Source: Deltaproteobacteria bacterium (GTDB lineage: Bacteria; Desulfobacterota; Desulfuromonadia; Geobacterales; Pseudopelobacteraceae). Taken from it: DNA of 56,780 nt. Where the stretch lies: the NCBI GenBank assembly GCA_021779135.1, contig JAJYBH010000005.1, positions 1 to 56,780 of the forward strand. The letters are read 5' to 3'. The notes under the pieces are model-generated. The model did no database searches. It had not been told where the DNA came from and worked only from the letters and a program-made list of their open reading frames with translations. Below, in pieces: positions 36,640-45,129 of this stretch (its first letter is position 1; every line of letters begins with the position of its first letter). Made by a program: the position numbers and the translations under genes.

Positions 36640-36793
36640 CTTGAGCCTCCCTGTCGTTTAATTACGGTATCTCCGATACCTGTGTCCACTACTGCAATTT
36701 TACTCTTCTTTTATGCGACCGACAGGCAAATTCCACTGCATTGAATCGGTCAGCATAATTGAAATAAGTTTGCTCAGTGCGAAGTTGAAAGGT

Positions 36794-36807
36794 GCAATAT
36801 TTATTGC
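36794..36807. promoter_or_regulatory. GCAA-N6-TTGC palindrome, distal to tpx promoter
   Basis: GCAATATTTATTGC inside a longer inverted repeat GGTGCAATA / TATTGCACC (36791-36810). It is 87 bp from the second copy. The 463-bp stretch 36640-37102 has no convincing gene; it holds this pair and the promoter. Confidence 0.62.
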
Positions 36808-36880
36808 ACCATATACTTCAGGTTGCAGCCTTAGCGATGCAATGATTTCCTGTCCGGTATCCGAAAATTCAACGCTCCTT

Positions 36881-36894
36881 GCAATATTTATTGC
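36881..36894. promoter_or_regulatory. GCAA-N6-TTGC palindrome, proximal to tpx promoter
   Basis: Identical 14-mer to the copy at 36794. It ends 75 bp before the -24 element at 36969, matching the geometry of the ferritin-like and lipoprotein promoters. Confidence 0.62.
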
Positions 36895-36968
36895 TTTCAT
36901 CCCGCATCATTTCCCGGGTGATATCATAACAACGCACTGTTTATGCCACTATTGCCCGGGCATGGATA

Positions 36969-36984
36969 TGGCATGGATACTGCT
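36969..36984 (+). promoter_or_regulatory. Sigma-54-type promoter for the thiol peroxidase gene
   Basis: TGGCATGGATACTGCT, with GG and GC separated by 10 bases. Predicted start near 36995 gives a leader of about 108 nt to the ATG at 37103. Confidence 0.7.
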
Positions 36985-37102
36985 CCTGCGCAGTTAATAG
37001 TAGATAAGTTACGTTCCGGTGCAAACAATGGAGGGCGTCTTTCCTGCTGTCACGATGAATAGAAAAGGGACTTGTCGGTCAGGTCCTTGAAAGGGGCAAC
37101 GT

Positions 37103-37732
37103 ATGAAACGACCTATTCTCATCAACGTAATCACCGTTATCTTCCTGTTCCTGACATACGGCTGCGCGAAGAAATTGGGCACGGACATTCCCATTGATAT
37201 CGATTCATCGACACCTGGCGGGACGGTAACCCTGCATGGCGAAAAAGTCCGTCTCACCGGTACTCCGCTCCGGATTGGCGCTGCCTTGCCTGCAACTGCC
37301 CTTATTGACGCCTTTACAATGGCCAAAGTAGACCTCTCGCAGTTGAGGGGTAAGGTTCTCATCCTGAGCCTTGTGCCATCACTGGATACCAAGGTATGCG
37401 AGACCCAGACCCATCATCTCGGAGAGATGGGGGCGCGTCTGCCGGCAGACATCGCCAGAATTACCATCAGCCGCGATACCCCCTTTGCACAGAAACGTTT
37501 TGCCGAAGAGGCCAATCTAAAGGGAATCACCTATTTATCAGATTACCGGGATGGGTCGTTTGGTCGATCTACGGGCCTTTTGCAAGAGGAAAGCATGCTC
37601 CTGGCGCGCGCGGTGATTATTGTGGACAAGAACGGTATCGTCCGCTACATCCAGGTGGTACCCGAATTGAGTCACCTGCCCGATATGGAGGTGGCCCTCA
37701 GAAAAGCAAAAGATATTTATGCCGGCTCATAA
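37103..37732 (+). CDS. tpx: Thiol peroxidase (Tpx), lipoprotein form without resolving cysteine
   Basis: 209 residues. Peroxiredoxin that reduces hydroperoxides. The peroxidatic cysteine is in SLDTKVCETQT (E. coli SIDTGVCAASV). The E. coli resolving cysteine in LPFAQSRFC is replaced by alanine here (TPFAQKRFAEEA), so it should work as a 1-Cys enzyme with another thiol partner. The N-terminus has a signal with YGC, a lipobox-like end, which would place the enzyme in the envelope; E. coli Tpx is about 40 residues shorter. A sigma-54-type promoter drives it, and three envelope-related genes follow on the same strand. Confidence 0.9.
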   Translation: MKRPILINVITVIFLFLTYGCAKKLGTDIPIDIDSSTPGGTVTLHGEKVRLTGTPLRIGAALPATALIDAFTMAKVDLSQLRGKVLILSLVPSLDTKVCETQTHHLGEMGARLPADIARITISRDTPFAQKRFAEEANLKGITYLSDYRDGSFGRSTGLLQEESMLLARAVIIVDKNGIVRYIQVVPELSHLPDMEVALRKAKDIYAGS

Positions 37733-37809
37733 CGAGGGTGGGAACGTGCTATAATGACGTAGTCTGAAGATCAACATCTATCCACGTCGATGGTCGAGGA
37801 GGCGCGTCT

Positions 37810-38295
37810 ATGGACCGGTTAACGCGTAACATCCTGCTACTGCTGCTGACAGTTTTTCTTGGATGGCAGCCACAGGCGGCCTGGTCCGACGAAAGTATCG
37901 GGCAGGAACGGATTGCGTATTATGAGCTGAGCAGAGTCCGCGCAATGAGCAAGCCGGGGGTGACGTTCGAGGACTATAGAAAAGCTCTCGAACCGGCCCG
38001 GTTATATGTCGGATTGTTGCGGAACAGTTCTTCAACTACGGTGCCGTTATTACGTAAGGTAATGAGCTACTATGAACAGGCCTTGTCCGTCTGGTCCCTG
38101 CAGGCTGACAGTAACTTCCCGGTAGACAGCCTGCGCTCCGATGAGCCAAACGGGGCGCTCATCCTCAACCAGTGCCCTGAGGTACCACGATTTCATTACC
38201 GGGATAGAGACCAGATTTACGTGAAGGACGCGGTTGAGTGCATCTGGCGCCAGGCAGCCGAACTGCTGGAGAGGGTGCCTGACGATGTGCGCTGA
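37810..38295 (+). CDS. Hypothetical secreted protein
   Basis: 161 residues; family not recognised. A signal peptide (LLLLLLTVFLGWQPQAAWSD) is followed by a mainly helical domain with AYYELSRVRAMSKPGVTFEDY and YYEQALSVWSLQAD, and a C-terminal part with two cysteines (NQCPEVPRF; VECIWRQAAELL) that could pair. GAGGAGGCG lies before the ATG. A TATAAT hexamer at 37750-37755 lacks a good -35. It lies between tpx and the MlaC/HpnM-like gene. Confidence 0.7.
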   Translation: MDRLTRNILLLLLTVFLGWQPQAAWSDESIGQERIAYYELSRVRAMSKPGVTFEDYRKALEPARLYVGLLRNSSSTTVPLLRKVMSYYEQALSVWSLQADSNFPVDSLRSDEPNGALILNQCPEVPRFHYRDRDQIYVKDAVECIWRQAAELLERVPDDVR

Positions 38296-38363
38296 ACCAG
38301 GGTCGGACGTGCGTGGCAACTTACTGATATCGTAATGATTTCAGACGTCAAAGCGGAGAAATT

Positions 38364-38954
38364 ATGCTGAAGCGAATCTTACTCATAGCAAGTATGGGAA
38401 TTATCGTATCTGCACCGGCTCATGCAAGTGTTACCGATGTCGTGAAAAAGACCGTGGATGAGGTCGTCAGCATTGTCTCGAGCAAGGAGATGCAACAAAA
38501 CCCACTCAAACGCCGCCAGGCCCTGAAACAGGCCATCAACGTCATCTTCGATTACACCGAGATGGCCAAACGTTCCCTGGGCAGGCACTGGAACGAGCGC
38601 ACCCCGGCCGAAAGAAAACAGTTTGTCGCTTTATTCGCAACCCTGCTCGAGAATTCATATGCCGACAAAATTGAATCCTACCACCATGAAAAGATCGAAT
38701 ACATCAATGAAACGGAGGACAACGGTTACGCCGAGGTCAAATCGAGGATCTTGACCCCTTCGCATGATTTTTTCTCTCTGGATTATAGGCTGATGAACGA
38801 AAATGGAAAGTGGATGGTCTATGACGTGGTTATCGAGGGTGTCAGCCTGGTTTCCAATTATCGCTCTCAGTTCAACAGAATTATCTCGGAAAACGGCTAT
38901 AGCGAACTGCTCAAGAAAATGGAGAACAGAAGCGAGGACATTAAAGCTCGCTAG
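38364..38954 (+). CDS. MlaC/Ttg2D family periplasmic phospholipid-binding protein (possibly HpnM)
   Basis: 196 residues with a signal peptide (APAHAS). Family features: VTDVVKKTVDEVVSIVSS, FDYTEMAKRSLGRHWNERTPAERKQFVALFATLLENSYADKI and GKWMVYDVVIEGVSLVSNYRSQF. MlaC moves phospholipids between membranes; HpnM is a related protein tied to hopanoid clusters. No mlaFED genes are near, while hopanoid genes start 2 kb downstream, so either role is possible. Confidence 0.88.
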   Translation: MLKRILLIASMGIIVSAPAHASVTDVVKKTVDEVVSIVSSKEMQQNPLKRRQALKQAINVIFDYTEMAKRSLGRHWNERTPAERKQFVALFATLLENSYADKIESYHHEKIEYINETEDNGYAEVKSRILTPSHDFFSLDYRLMNENGKWMVYDVVIEGVSLVSNYRSQFNRIISENGYSELLKKMENRSEDIKAR

Positions 38955-38970
38955 TTACTCGGGGTGTCGC

Positions 38971-39240
38971 ATGAATATACCGCGGATTGGACAGCGTGTG
39001 AGCTGTTGCGACAGGTGTCTTGTGGTTGTCGACGGTTCACTGCTTGAATGTACTCTGGATAACATATCGCTCTCTGGCGCCTTGATCGTGTTGGAGGATA
39101 ATTCGATCGACATACATACCGCACAACGGTGTGGTCTCTATCTGTGTAAGGATGTAACCACGTGCCCGTGGGAATATGACTGCCAAATAACGCGTGCCTC
39201 TCCGCCGCGAATCGGACTTAACTTTATGGGCATGAAATGA
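38971..39240 (+). CDS. Small PilZ-like domain protein
   Basis: 89 residues starting MNIPRIGQRVSCCDRC. The core NISLSGALIVLED fits the PilZ (D/N)-x-S-x-x-G strand motif and the C-terminal PRIGLNFMGMK fits its closing strand, but the RxxxR c-di-GMP motif is not clear, so nucleotide binding is doubtful. It starts 16 bp after the MlaC-like gene and is likely co-transcribed. Confidence 0.6.
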   Translation: MNIPRIGQRVSCCDRCLVVVDGSLLECTLDNISLSGALIVLEDNSIDIHTAQRCGLYLCKDVTTCPWEYDCQITRASPPRIGLNFMGMK

Positions 39241-39330
39241 CGCGACTCTCCTCACACATGAGTCAGGCATTTGCTCATCAAGAACGTTCATCAAAAAACA
39301 ATGTCAAGAAAGGACACGCGATACCACGAA

Positions 39331-39642
39331 TCAGATGAATTGATTGCCGCTACTGGAATCAATCCATTCAAGCTGTTCTTTCAGCGCTTTCAATTCATTC
39401 GGTGTATACACAGCCTGCCCTTTGGCAATCTCAACCCTCAATTCGTTGACTCGTTGTTGAACAGAGTCGGATGCTGTCGCACAGTTCTTAGCGACGATCA
39501 GGCATTGATTCTTGAAATTAGATTGGACCAGTTTATGGAATTCTCCAGAGGATACCGGGCACTGTTCCGCTCCAAGAATTGATACTGCCGACAAGAGCAG
39601 TGATACAGTCACGGCGGAAATCATCACAGCTATCTTTTTCAT
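39331..39642 (-). CDS. Small secreted protein of unknown function
   Basis: 103 residues. Clear signal peptide (MKKIAVMISAVTVSLLLSAVSILGAE), then a helical domain with three cysteines (EQCPVSSGEF, NQCLIVAKNCATASDSVQQRVNELRVEIAKGQAVYTPNELKALKEQLEWI). AGGAGG precedes the ATG and a good sigma-70 promoter lies 36-64 bp upstream. I do not recognise the family. Confidence 0.75.
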   Translation of the reverse strand: MKKIAVMISAVTVSLLLSAVSILGAEQCPVSSGEFHKLVQSNFKNQCLIVAKNCATASDSVQQRVNELRVEIAKGQAVYTPNELKALKEQLEWIDSSSGNQFI

Positions 39643-39677
39643 GACTAACCTCCTCGTACTTCTCCATCTGCCTATTT

Positions 39678-39706
39678 ATTATAGTAAATCGGATAGTGTC
39701 TGTAAA
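39678..39706 (-). promoter_or_regulatory. Sigma-70 promoter for the small secreted protein
   Basis: Minus-strand TTTACA and TATAAT separated by exactly 17 bases. Transcript start near 39671, about 29 nt before the ATG. Confidence 0.7.
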
Positions 39707-39839
39707 TGATCTCAAAATGGCCATGACGATTTCAACTGGCGTCCTTCGACCGTGATCTCTTAATAATTTGTTGTTACATCAAATAGGAGTAAAATTATCT
39801 TGAACAGGCAGACCATATTGCAAAACGGGAGATAATGCT

Positions 39840-40802
39840 ATGAAAGCGATCCGTATCCATTCATTCGGACCACCCGAAGTAATGAAAATTGAAGAGATCC
39901 CCGTCCCGGAACCCGGTCCTGGCCAAGTAGTTGTGACCGTCAAGGCGGCCGGGGTCAATCCGGTTGATACCTATATCCGTTCCGGCCTCTATCGGCCGGA
40001 CCTGAAGCTTCCCTATACACCCGGCCTCGACGCAGCCGGAGTAATCGCCGCCATCGGCGAGGGGGTCAACCATCGTTCAATCGGTCAGAGGGTCTATGTG
40101 GCCTGGTCGCTCTCCGGCACCTACGCCGAACAGGTACTCTGCAAAGAGTTCCAGACCCATCCCCTGCCCGATGCCGTAACCTTCGGCCAGGGCGCTGCCA
40201 TCGGCGTGCCCTACGGAGCCGCTTATCGGGCGCTGTTTCAACGTGCCGGGGCGCAGGCCGGGGAAGTGGTTCTCGTGCATGGCGCCAGCGGAGGTGTGGG
40301 TATCGCGGCGGTCCAGCTCGCCCGCAAGGGAGGCATGCGGGTCATCGGTACGGCTGGTACGGAAGCGGGCCGGGAACTGGTTCTGGCCCAGGGGGCCCAC
40401 CACGTACTGAACCATCGAGAGGCGGGCTATCTGGACAAGATCCAGGAATTGACCTGTGGCAGGGGGGTTGACGTGATTCTGGAGATGCTGGCAAACGTGA
40501 ACCTCGACCATGACCTGCCGATTCTGACCACCAGGGGGAGGGTTGTGGTCATCGGCAGCCGGGGCCGGGTGGAGATCGATCCGCGCAACGCCATGATGCG
40601 GGAGGCGAGCATACTCGGCATGACCCTCTACAACGCCACTGACAAGGAATTGGCAAGCATGCATGCGGCATTTGTGGCCGGACTCGAAGACGGCACCCTG
40701 AGACCGGTCGTGAGTAGCGAGATCCCCTTGGCCGAGGCGGCTACCGCCCACCATGCCGTAATGGAATCCAGCACGCTGGGCAAGATTGTACTGCTCCCCT
40801 GA
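39840..40802 (+). CDS. Quinone oxidoreductase, zinc-free MDR (zeta-crystallin) family
   Basis: 320 residues. GroES-like N-terminus (VKAAGVNPVDTYIRSG, YTPGLDAAGVI) and a Rossmann domain with VLVHGASGGVGIAAVQLA for NAD(P)H. The catalytic-zinc cysteines of alcohol dehydrogenases are absent. Likely reduces quinones or enals with NADPH; substrate not known. It stands alone and is followed by a terminator. Confidence 0.92.
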   Translation: MKAIRIHSFGPPEVMKIEEIPVPEPGPGQVVVTVKAAGVNPVDTYIRSGLYRPDLKLPYTPGLDAAGVIAAIGEGVNHRSIGQRVYVAWSLSGTYAEQVLCKEFQTHPLPDAVTFGQGAAIGVPYGAAYRALFQRAGAQAGEVVLVHGASGGVGIAAVQLARKGGMRVIGTAGTEAGRELVLAQGAHHVLNHREAGYLDKIQELTCGRGVDVILEMLANVNLDHDLPILTTRGRVVVIGSRGRVEIDPRNAMMREASILGMTLYNATDKELASMHAAFVAGLEDGTLRPVVSSEIPLAEAATAHHAVMESSTLGKIVLLP

Positions 40803-40849
40803 CAACCGCTCCGACTGAGGCGGACCAGACCGACCTGTCACACCACAAC

Positions 40850-40888
40850 AAAAGCCCCCTGACCGGTTATATTCGGGAGGGGGCTTTT
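40850..40888. terminator. Bidirectional rho-independent terminator
   Basis: AAAAGCCCCCT and AGGGGGCTTTT arms with a 17-base loop; A-run on the left, T-run on the right. It can end both the quinone oxidoreductase (plus) and hpnH (minus) transcripts. Confidence 0.9.
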
Positions 40889-40930
40889 CATACGGTTCAA
40901 CGGCTGCTCAAAAGGTATATCCGCTCAAAC

Positions 40931-41929
40931 TCAGGTCATATTCCAGATCATCATCTCCCAGATGTCTTTCCAGCTCTTGCCAATTTCATTGACCACGGTC
41001 GGCTCGAAACCGCAGTGCATCATGCACTGCGCGCAGCGTATATCCTTGCCGACGCCGTATTTGTCCCATTCGGTCTTCTCCATCATCTCCTTGAAGGTCG
41101 GATAGTGGGCGTCGGTGATCAGGTAACAGGGTGCCTTCCAGCCGCGCGTGTTGCGGGTCGGGTTGCCCCAGGGGGTGCACTCCAGCTTTTTCTCGCCTTT
41201 CAGAAAACGGAGATACATGGGGGTTGAGAAGAAGCGGTGCTTCTTGCTCATCTCAAACACCTCGGCAAATTTTTTCTCTATGTCACGCCGCTCCAGGAAC
41301 AGCTTCTCACCAACCGCTTCGTAGCCGAATCCGGGAGCCACCAGCAGTCCATCAACGCCGATCTCTTCCAGATGAGTGAAGAGCATCTCGATCTCCACCA
41401 GGTCGGTTTCATTGAAGATGGTGGTATTGGTGCAGACCCGGAAACCGAGCTTTTTGGCCTTTTTGATACCCTCCATGGCTATCTTGTAAGCGCCCTTGCG
41501 CTCGAGGATCCGATCATGGGTCTCTTCCAGTCCGTCCATATGGACATTAAAGGTAAAGTTCGGATGCGGCGTCATGTTGTCCAGCGCCTTTTCGAGCAGG
41601 ATGCCGTTGGTGCAGAAATAGATGTGCTTGCCGCGATCGAGCACGCCACGGACCAGGTCGTAGATGGGTGGATACAGAAACGGCTCGCCACCGGTTATGG
41701 TGACTACCGGAGCCGGACACTCGTCAACCGATTTCAGGCAGTCCTCCAGACTCATCATCTCCTGCATGGTGTCGGCATATTCGCGGATGCGCCCGCAGCC
41801 GGAGCAGGCCAGGTTGCAGAGGTGCGTCGGTTCCAGCATCAGCACCAGAGGGTATTTTTCGACTTTTTTGAGCTTGTTGCCGATGATGTACTTGGTCAGA
41901 TCATAGTTGAGACGAAACGGGAAACGCAT
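40931..41929 (-). CDS. hpnH: Hopanoid radical SAM protein (adenosylhopane synthesis)
   Basis: 332 residues. Radical SAM enzyme adding a 5'-deoxyadenosyl group to diploptene, the first step to extended hopanoids. The cluster-binding motif CNLACSGC is near residue 38, followed by GGEPFLYPPI for SAM binding and a cysteine-containing C-terminus (CAQCMMHCGFEP). Typical HpnH length. Same strand as dxs, hpnA and shc. Confidence 0.95.
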   Translation of the reverse strand: MRFPFRLNYDLTKYIIGNKLKKVEKYPLVLMLEPTHLCNLACSGCGRIREYADTMQEMMSLEDCLKSVDECPAPVVTITGGEPFLYPPIYDLVRGVLDRGKHIYFCTNGILLEKALDNMTPHPNFTFNVHMDGLEETHDRILERKGAYKIAMEGIKKAKKLGFRVCTNTTIFNETDLVEIEMLFTHLEEIGVDGLLVAPGFGYEAVGEKLFLERRDIEKKFAEVFEMSKKHRFFSTPMYLRFLKGEKKLECTPWGNPTRNTRGWKAPCYLITDAHYPTFKEMMEKTEWDKYGVGKDIRCAQCMMHCGFEPTVVNEIGKSWKDIWEMMIWNMT

Positions 41930-42074
41930 TGATTACTTCCTTTCACATGATTACGAAAACAGCTGATGTATAGTTTACAAGGGTACACCGGATATACCGG
42001 ATAATGCCACTAATTCTTGAAACTACACGTGGGCATCAACCCTGTTCATCCGGCGCGTCCCCGTGGGGGTCGCC

Positions 42075-43943
42075 TTACATATTCAGAAACTCTTCCGCTG
42101 CGGCAGCAATACCATCGGCATCGATGCCCACATCCTTGCGCAGTTGCGCTTGGCTGCCCTGCTCGATGTAGCGGTCCGGTATGCCGAGGCGCTTGACCTT
42201 CACACCCTGCAGGCCGCTGTCATAGAGCAATTCCAGCACGGCACTGCCGAATCCGCCCTGCAGCGCGTTTTCCTCGACGGTGATGATCCGGCCGGTGTTT
42301 TTGGCGACAGAAGTGATCAGCTCGGCATCCAGCGGCTTTACGAAACGGGCATTGACCACCCCGACGCTGAAGCCCTTCTCGCCGAGCATCCGGGCCGCCG
42401 CCATGGCCGGATACACCGTGGAACCGATAGCGATGATGCACAGATCGCCGCCATCCTGCAGCAGTTCACCCCGGCCAATCTCCAGTTCGTTAATCTCCGC
42501 ATCCAACTCGACCCCGTATCCGGCACCGCGCGGGTAACGCAGGGCCATGGGAGCACCGGAGTAGATTGCCGTCTTGAGCATGTGGCGCAGTTCATTTTCG
42601 TCTTTGGGGGCCATCATGGTCAACCCCGGCAGGTGGCGCAGATACGAAATATCAAAAACCCCGTGGTGGGTCGGGCCGTCGTCCCCCACCAGGCCGGCAC
42701 GGTCCATGGCGATGGTAACCGGCAGTTTCTGCAGGCAGATGTCGTGAAAGACCTGGTCGTAGGCCCGCTGGACAAAGGAGGAATAGATGGCGGCCACCGG
42801 ACGGTAGCCATCGGCGGCCATGCCGGCGGCAAAGGTCATGCCATGCTGTTCCGCGATGCCGACGTCGAAAAAGCGCTGCGGGAAACGTTCCGCAAACGGG
42901 TTGAGTCCCGTGCCATCCGGCATGGCGGCGGTTATGGCAACGATCTTGGGATCCTGCTCGGCCAATGCAATCAGGGTCTCGCCAAAGACATCCGTATACG
43001 ATTTGACGGCGGCCTTGGGGGCGCATTCTCCCGTGGCGATATCAAAAGCGCCCACACCGTGATACTTGGCGGGCTTGTCTTCGGCCGGCTGGTAGCCTTT
43101 GCCCTTGGTGGTCAGGATATGCACCAGCAGCGGGCCGTCCAACTGATTGATGTTGTTGAACACCTCCACCAACTGCGTCAGGTCGTGGCCATCCAGCGGC
43201 CCCAGGTAATCAAAACCCAACGCCTCGAACAGGGCCCCGGGTGTCAGAAACCCCTTCAGCGAATTTTCGGCACGCCGGGCAAAGTGCAGGATATCGGTGC
43301 CGATGGCCGGGATATTTTTGATGAGCCCCTGCATCTCCTTTTTCAAGTCACGGAAGTAGCGGCCGGTCATCTTGCGGGAGATAAAGGCCGAGAAGGCGCC
43401 CACGTTTTTCGAGATGGACATCTCGTTATCATTGAGGATGACTATCAGGTTCTTCTTGAGGTGGCCGGCCTGATTGAGGGCCTCGAACGCCATCCCCCCG
43501 GTCAGGGAACCGTCACCGATCACCGCAATGGAGTGGTTTCTGGTACCGGCCAGATCTGCGGCAGCCGCCATGCCGAGGGCAGCCGAGATGGAGGTGGAGG
43601 CGTGGCCGACCCCGAAGGCGTCATGCTCCGACTCCGAACGCTTCGGGAATCCTGACAGCCCCTTGTACTGACGCTGGGTATGAAACGCGTCACGCCGACC
43701 GGTCAGGATCTTGTGGGTGTAGGCCTGATGCCCCACGTCCCAGATGATCTTGTCGCTGGGCGAATCAAAGCAGTAATGCAGGGCGATGCTCAGCTCGACC
43801 GTCCCCAGGTTTGAACCCAGGTGACCACCAGTGCGGGATACTGTTTTCAGCAGAAACTGGCGTACCTCTTCCGCAAGCACCGGCAGCTGCTCCGGTAACA
43901 GTTTTTTCAGATCTTTCGGATTATTGATTGATTCAAGCAACAT
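42075..43943 (-). CDS. dxs: 1-deoxy-D-xylulose-5-phosphate synthase
   Basis: 622 residues. Thiamine-diphosphate enzyme joining pyruvate and glyceraldehyde 3-phosphate, the first step of the MEP isoprenoid pathway. Visible are [16 protein letters not shown], the ThDP motif [15 protein letters not shown], the catalytic-region [16 protein letters not shown] and the C-terminal transketolase part. Its place between hpnH and hpnA supplies isoprenoid precursors for hopanoid synthesis. Confidence 0.97.
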   Translation of the reverse strand: MLLESINNPKDLKKLLPEQLPVLAEEVRQFLLKTVSRTGGHLGSNLGTVELSIALHYCFDSPSDKIIWDVGHQAYTHKILTGRRDAFHTQRQYKGLSGFPKRSESEHDAFGVGHASTSISAALGMAAAADLAGTRNHSIAVIGDGSLTGGMAFEALNQAGHLKKNLIVILNDNEMSISKNVGAFSAFISRKMTGRYFRDLKKEMQGLIKNIPAIGTDILHFARRAENSLKGFLTPGALFEALGFDYLGPLDGHDLTQLVEVFNNINQLDGPLLVHILTTKGKGYQPAEDKPAKYHGVGAFDIATGECAPKAAVKSYTDVFGETLIALAEQDPKIVAITAAMPDGTGLNPFAERFPQRFFDVGIAEQHGMTFAAGMAADGYRPVAAIYSSFVQRAYDQVFHDICLQKLPVTIAMDRAGLVGDDGPTHHGVFDISYLRHLPGLTMMAPKDENELRHMLKTAIYSGAPMALRYPRGAGYGVELDAEINELEIGRGELLQDGGDLCIIAIGSTVYPAMAAARMLGEKGFSVGVVNARFVKPLDAELITSVAKNTGRIITVEENALQGGFGSAVLELLYDSGLQGVKVKRLGIPDRYIEQGSQAQLRKDVGIDADGIAAAAEEFLNM

Positions 43944-44030
43944 AAAAACCTCGGTTCATTGTCCACCCCCGTAATCGGGATGGTGCGTTAGCCAGAAAAT
44001 TTTCCGCAACTCGTCAAAAGCAGGAATAAT

Positions 44031-45023
44031 TCACAGCTTGCTTACATAGCCGTTCTGACGAAACCAATCGACCGCCCGCTGCAGGGCCTCGCGTACCGGG
44101 GTCTGGGGCAGTCCCAGATCCCGCACTGCCCTGGAGGAGTCGAAATACATGAACTTGGCCGCCATCTGCACCCCTGCCAGCGGGATTAGAGGCTCCCGGC
44201 CGGTGATCCGCGAGAGTCCCTCGTTGAGATAGGCCGCCAGCAGGATCGGTGTGAAGGGCAGACGCACCTTGGGGGCCGGCTGCCCGGTGATATCCGCCAG
44301 TATCGCAAAGATTTCCCGCAAAGTCAGATTGGCGTTCCCCAGGATGTATTTCTGGCCGATGGCCCCCTTCTGTTCCGCCAGAACATGCCCCCGGGCGCAA
44401 TCCTCGACATCAATGATGTTCAGACCGGTATCCAGATAGGCCGGCATCCGCCGGTTAAGAAAATCGACTATGATTTTTCCGGTGGGGGTCGGCCTGATGT
44501 CGCGAGGTCCGACCGGGGTGGACGGATTGACTATCACCAGCGGAAGACCACGCTCGATAAATTTCTCCGCGGCCCGCTCCGCCAGGAATTTGCTTTTCTT
44601 GTAGTGCCCCACCATGTCGCCAAGACACACCGGCGTAGCCTCGCTCCCCGGGGTACCATCACCGGGGTTGCCCAGTGTACCGACACTGCTGGTGTAGACA
44701 ACCCGTGAAACGGCGTTGTCCAGGGCCGCCTCCAGGATGGCGGCCGTACCGTCCACGTTGATGCGGTACATCTCGGCCGGATCGCGGGTCCAGAGCCGGT
44801 AGTCCGCGGCCGCATGATAGAGCGCATCGCACCCCTTCAACCCCTGCTTCAGCCCGGCATGGTCACGCAGGTCGCCCTGCCAGAACTCCACATCCAATCC
44901 GGCCAGATTGGAGGTATCCGAACCCTTTCGTACCAGGGCCCGCACCTCGCGGCCATCCTTGAGCAGCTCCCTGGCGATGCTCGCACCTATGAAACCGGTT
45001 GCACCGGTGATAAAGGTCTTCAT
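44031..45023 (-). CDS. hpnA: Hopanoid-associated NAD-dependent sugar epimerase
   Basis: 330 residues. Extended short-chain dehydrogenase with TFITGATGFIGASIARELL for NAD, VYTSSVGTLG and YKKSKFLAE, where the catalytic Tyr-x-x-x-Lys sits. Sequence features and neighbours match HpnA, whose exact role in hopanoid side-chain modification is uncertain. A terminator lies between it and the upstream shc gene. Confidence 0.9.
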   Translation of the reverse strand: MKTFITGATGFIGASIARELLKDGREVRALVRKGSDTSNLAGLDVEFWQGDLRDHAGLKQGLKGCDALYHAAADYRLWTRDPAEMYRINVDGTAAILEAALDNAVSRVVYTSSVGTLGNPGDGTPGSEATPVCLGDMVGHYKKSKFLAERAAEKFIERGLPLVIVNPSTPVGPRDIRPTPTGKIIVDFLNRRMPAYLDTGLNIIDVEDCARGHVLAEQKGAIGQKYILGNANLTLREIFAILADITGQPAPKVRLPFTPILLAAYLNEGLSRITGREPLIPLAGVQMAAKFMYFDSSRAVRDLGLPQTPVREALQRAVDWFRQNGYVSKL

Positions 45024-45056
45024 ATACTATTCATCCGCACTCTGATTACTCTAACT

Positions 45057-45094
45057 AAAAAAGTGGAAAGCCCCGGACCGCAATACGGGGCTTC
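45057..45094 (-). terminator. Rho-independent terminator after shc
   Basis: On the minus strand AAGCCCCG and CGGGGCTT arms followed by CCACTTTTTT. It ends 36-73 bp after the shc stop and before hpnA, so hpnA probably needs its own promoter or read-through. Confidence 0.8.
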
Positions 45095-45129
45095 CCTTGG
45101 CACATCATTTGGCACCTGTCCGGCGCAGA

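Noticed and set aside
36700-36900. A 66-codon minus-strand reading frame in the gap between the SpoIIAA-like gene and tpx
   Set aside because: It has no good ribosome site, resembles nothing known, and its repeated AINIA stretches are simply the two copies of the palindrome read as codons. The regulatory reading explains the repeat better.
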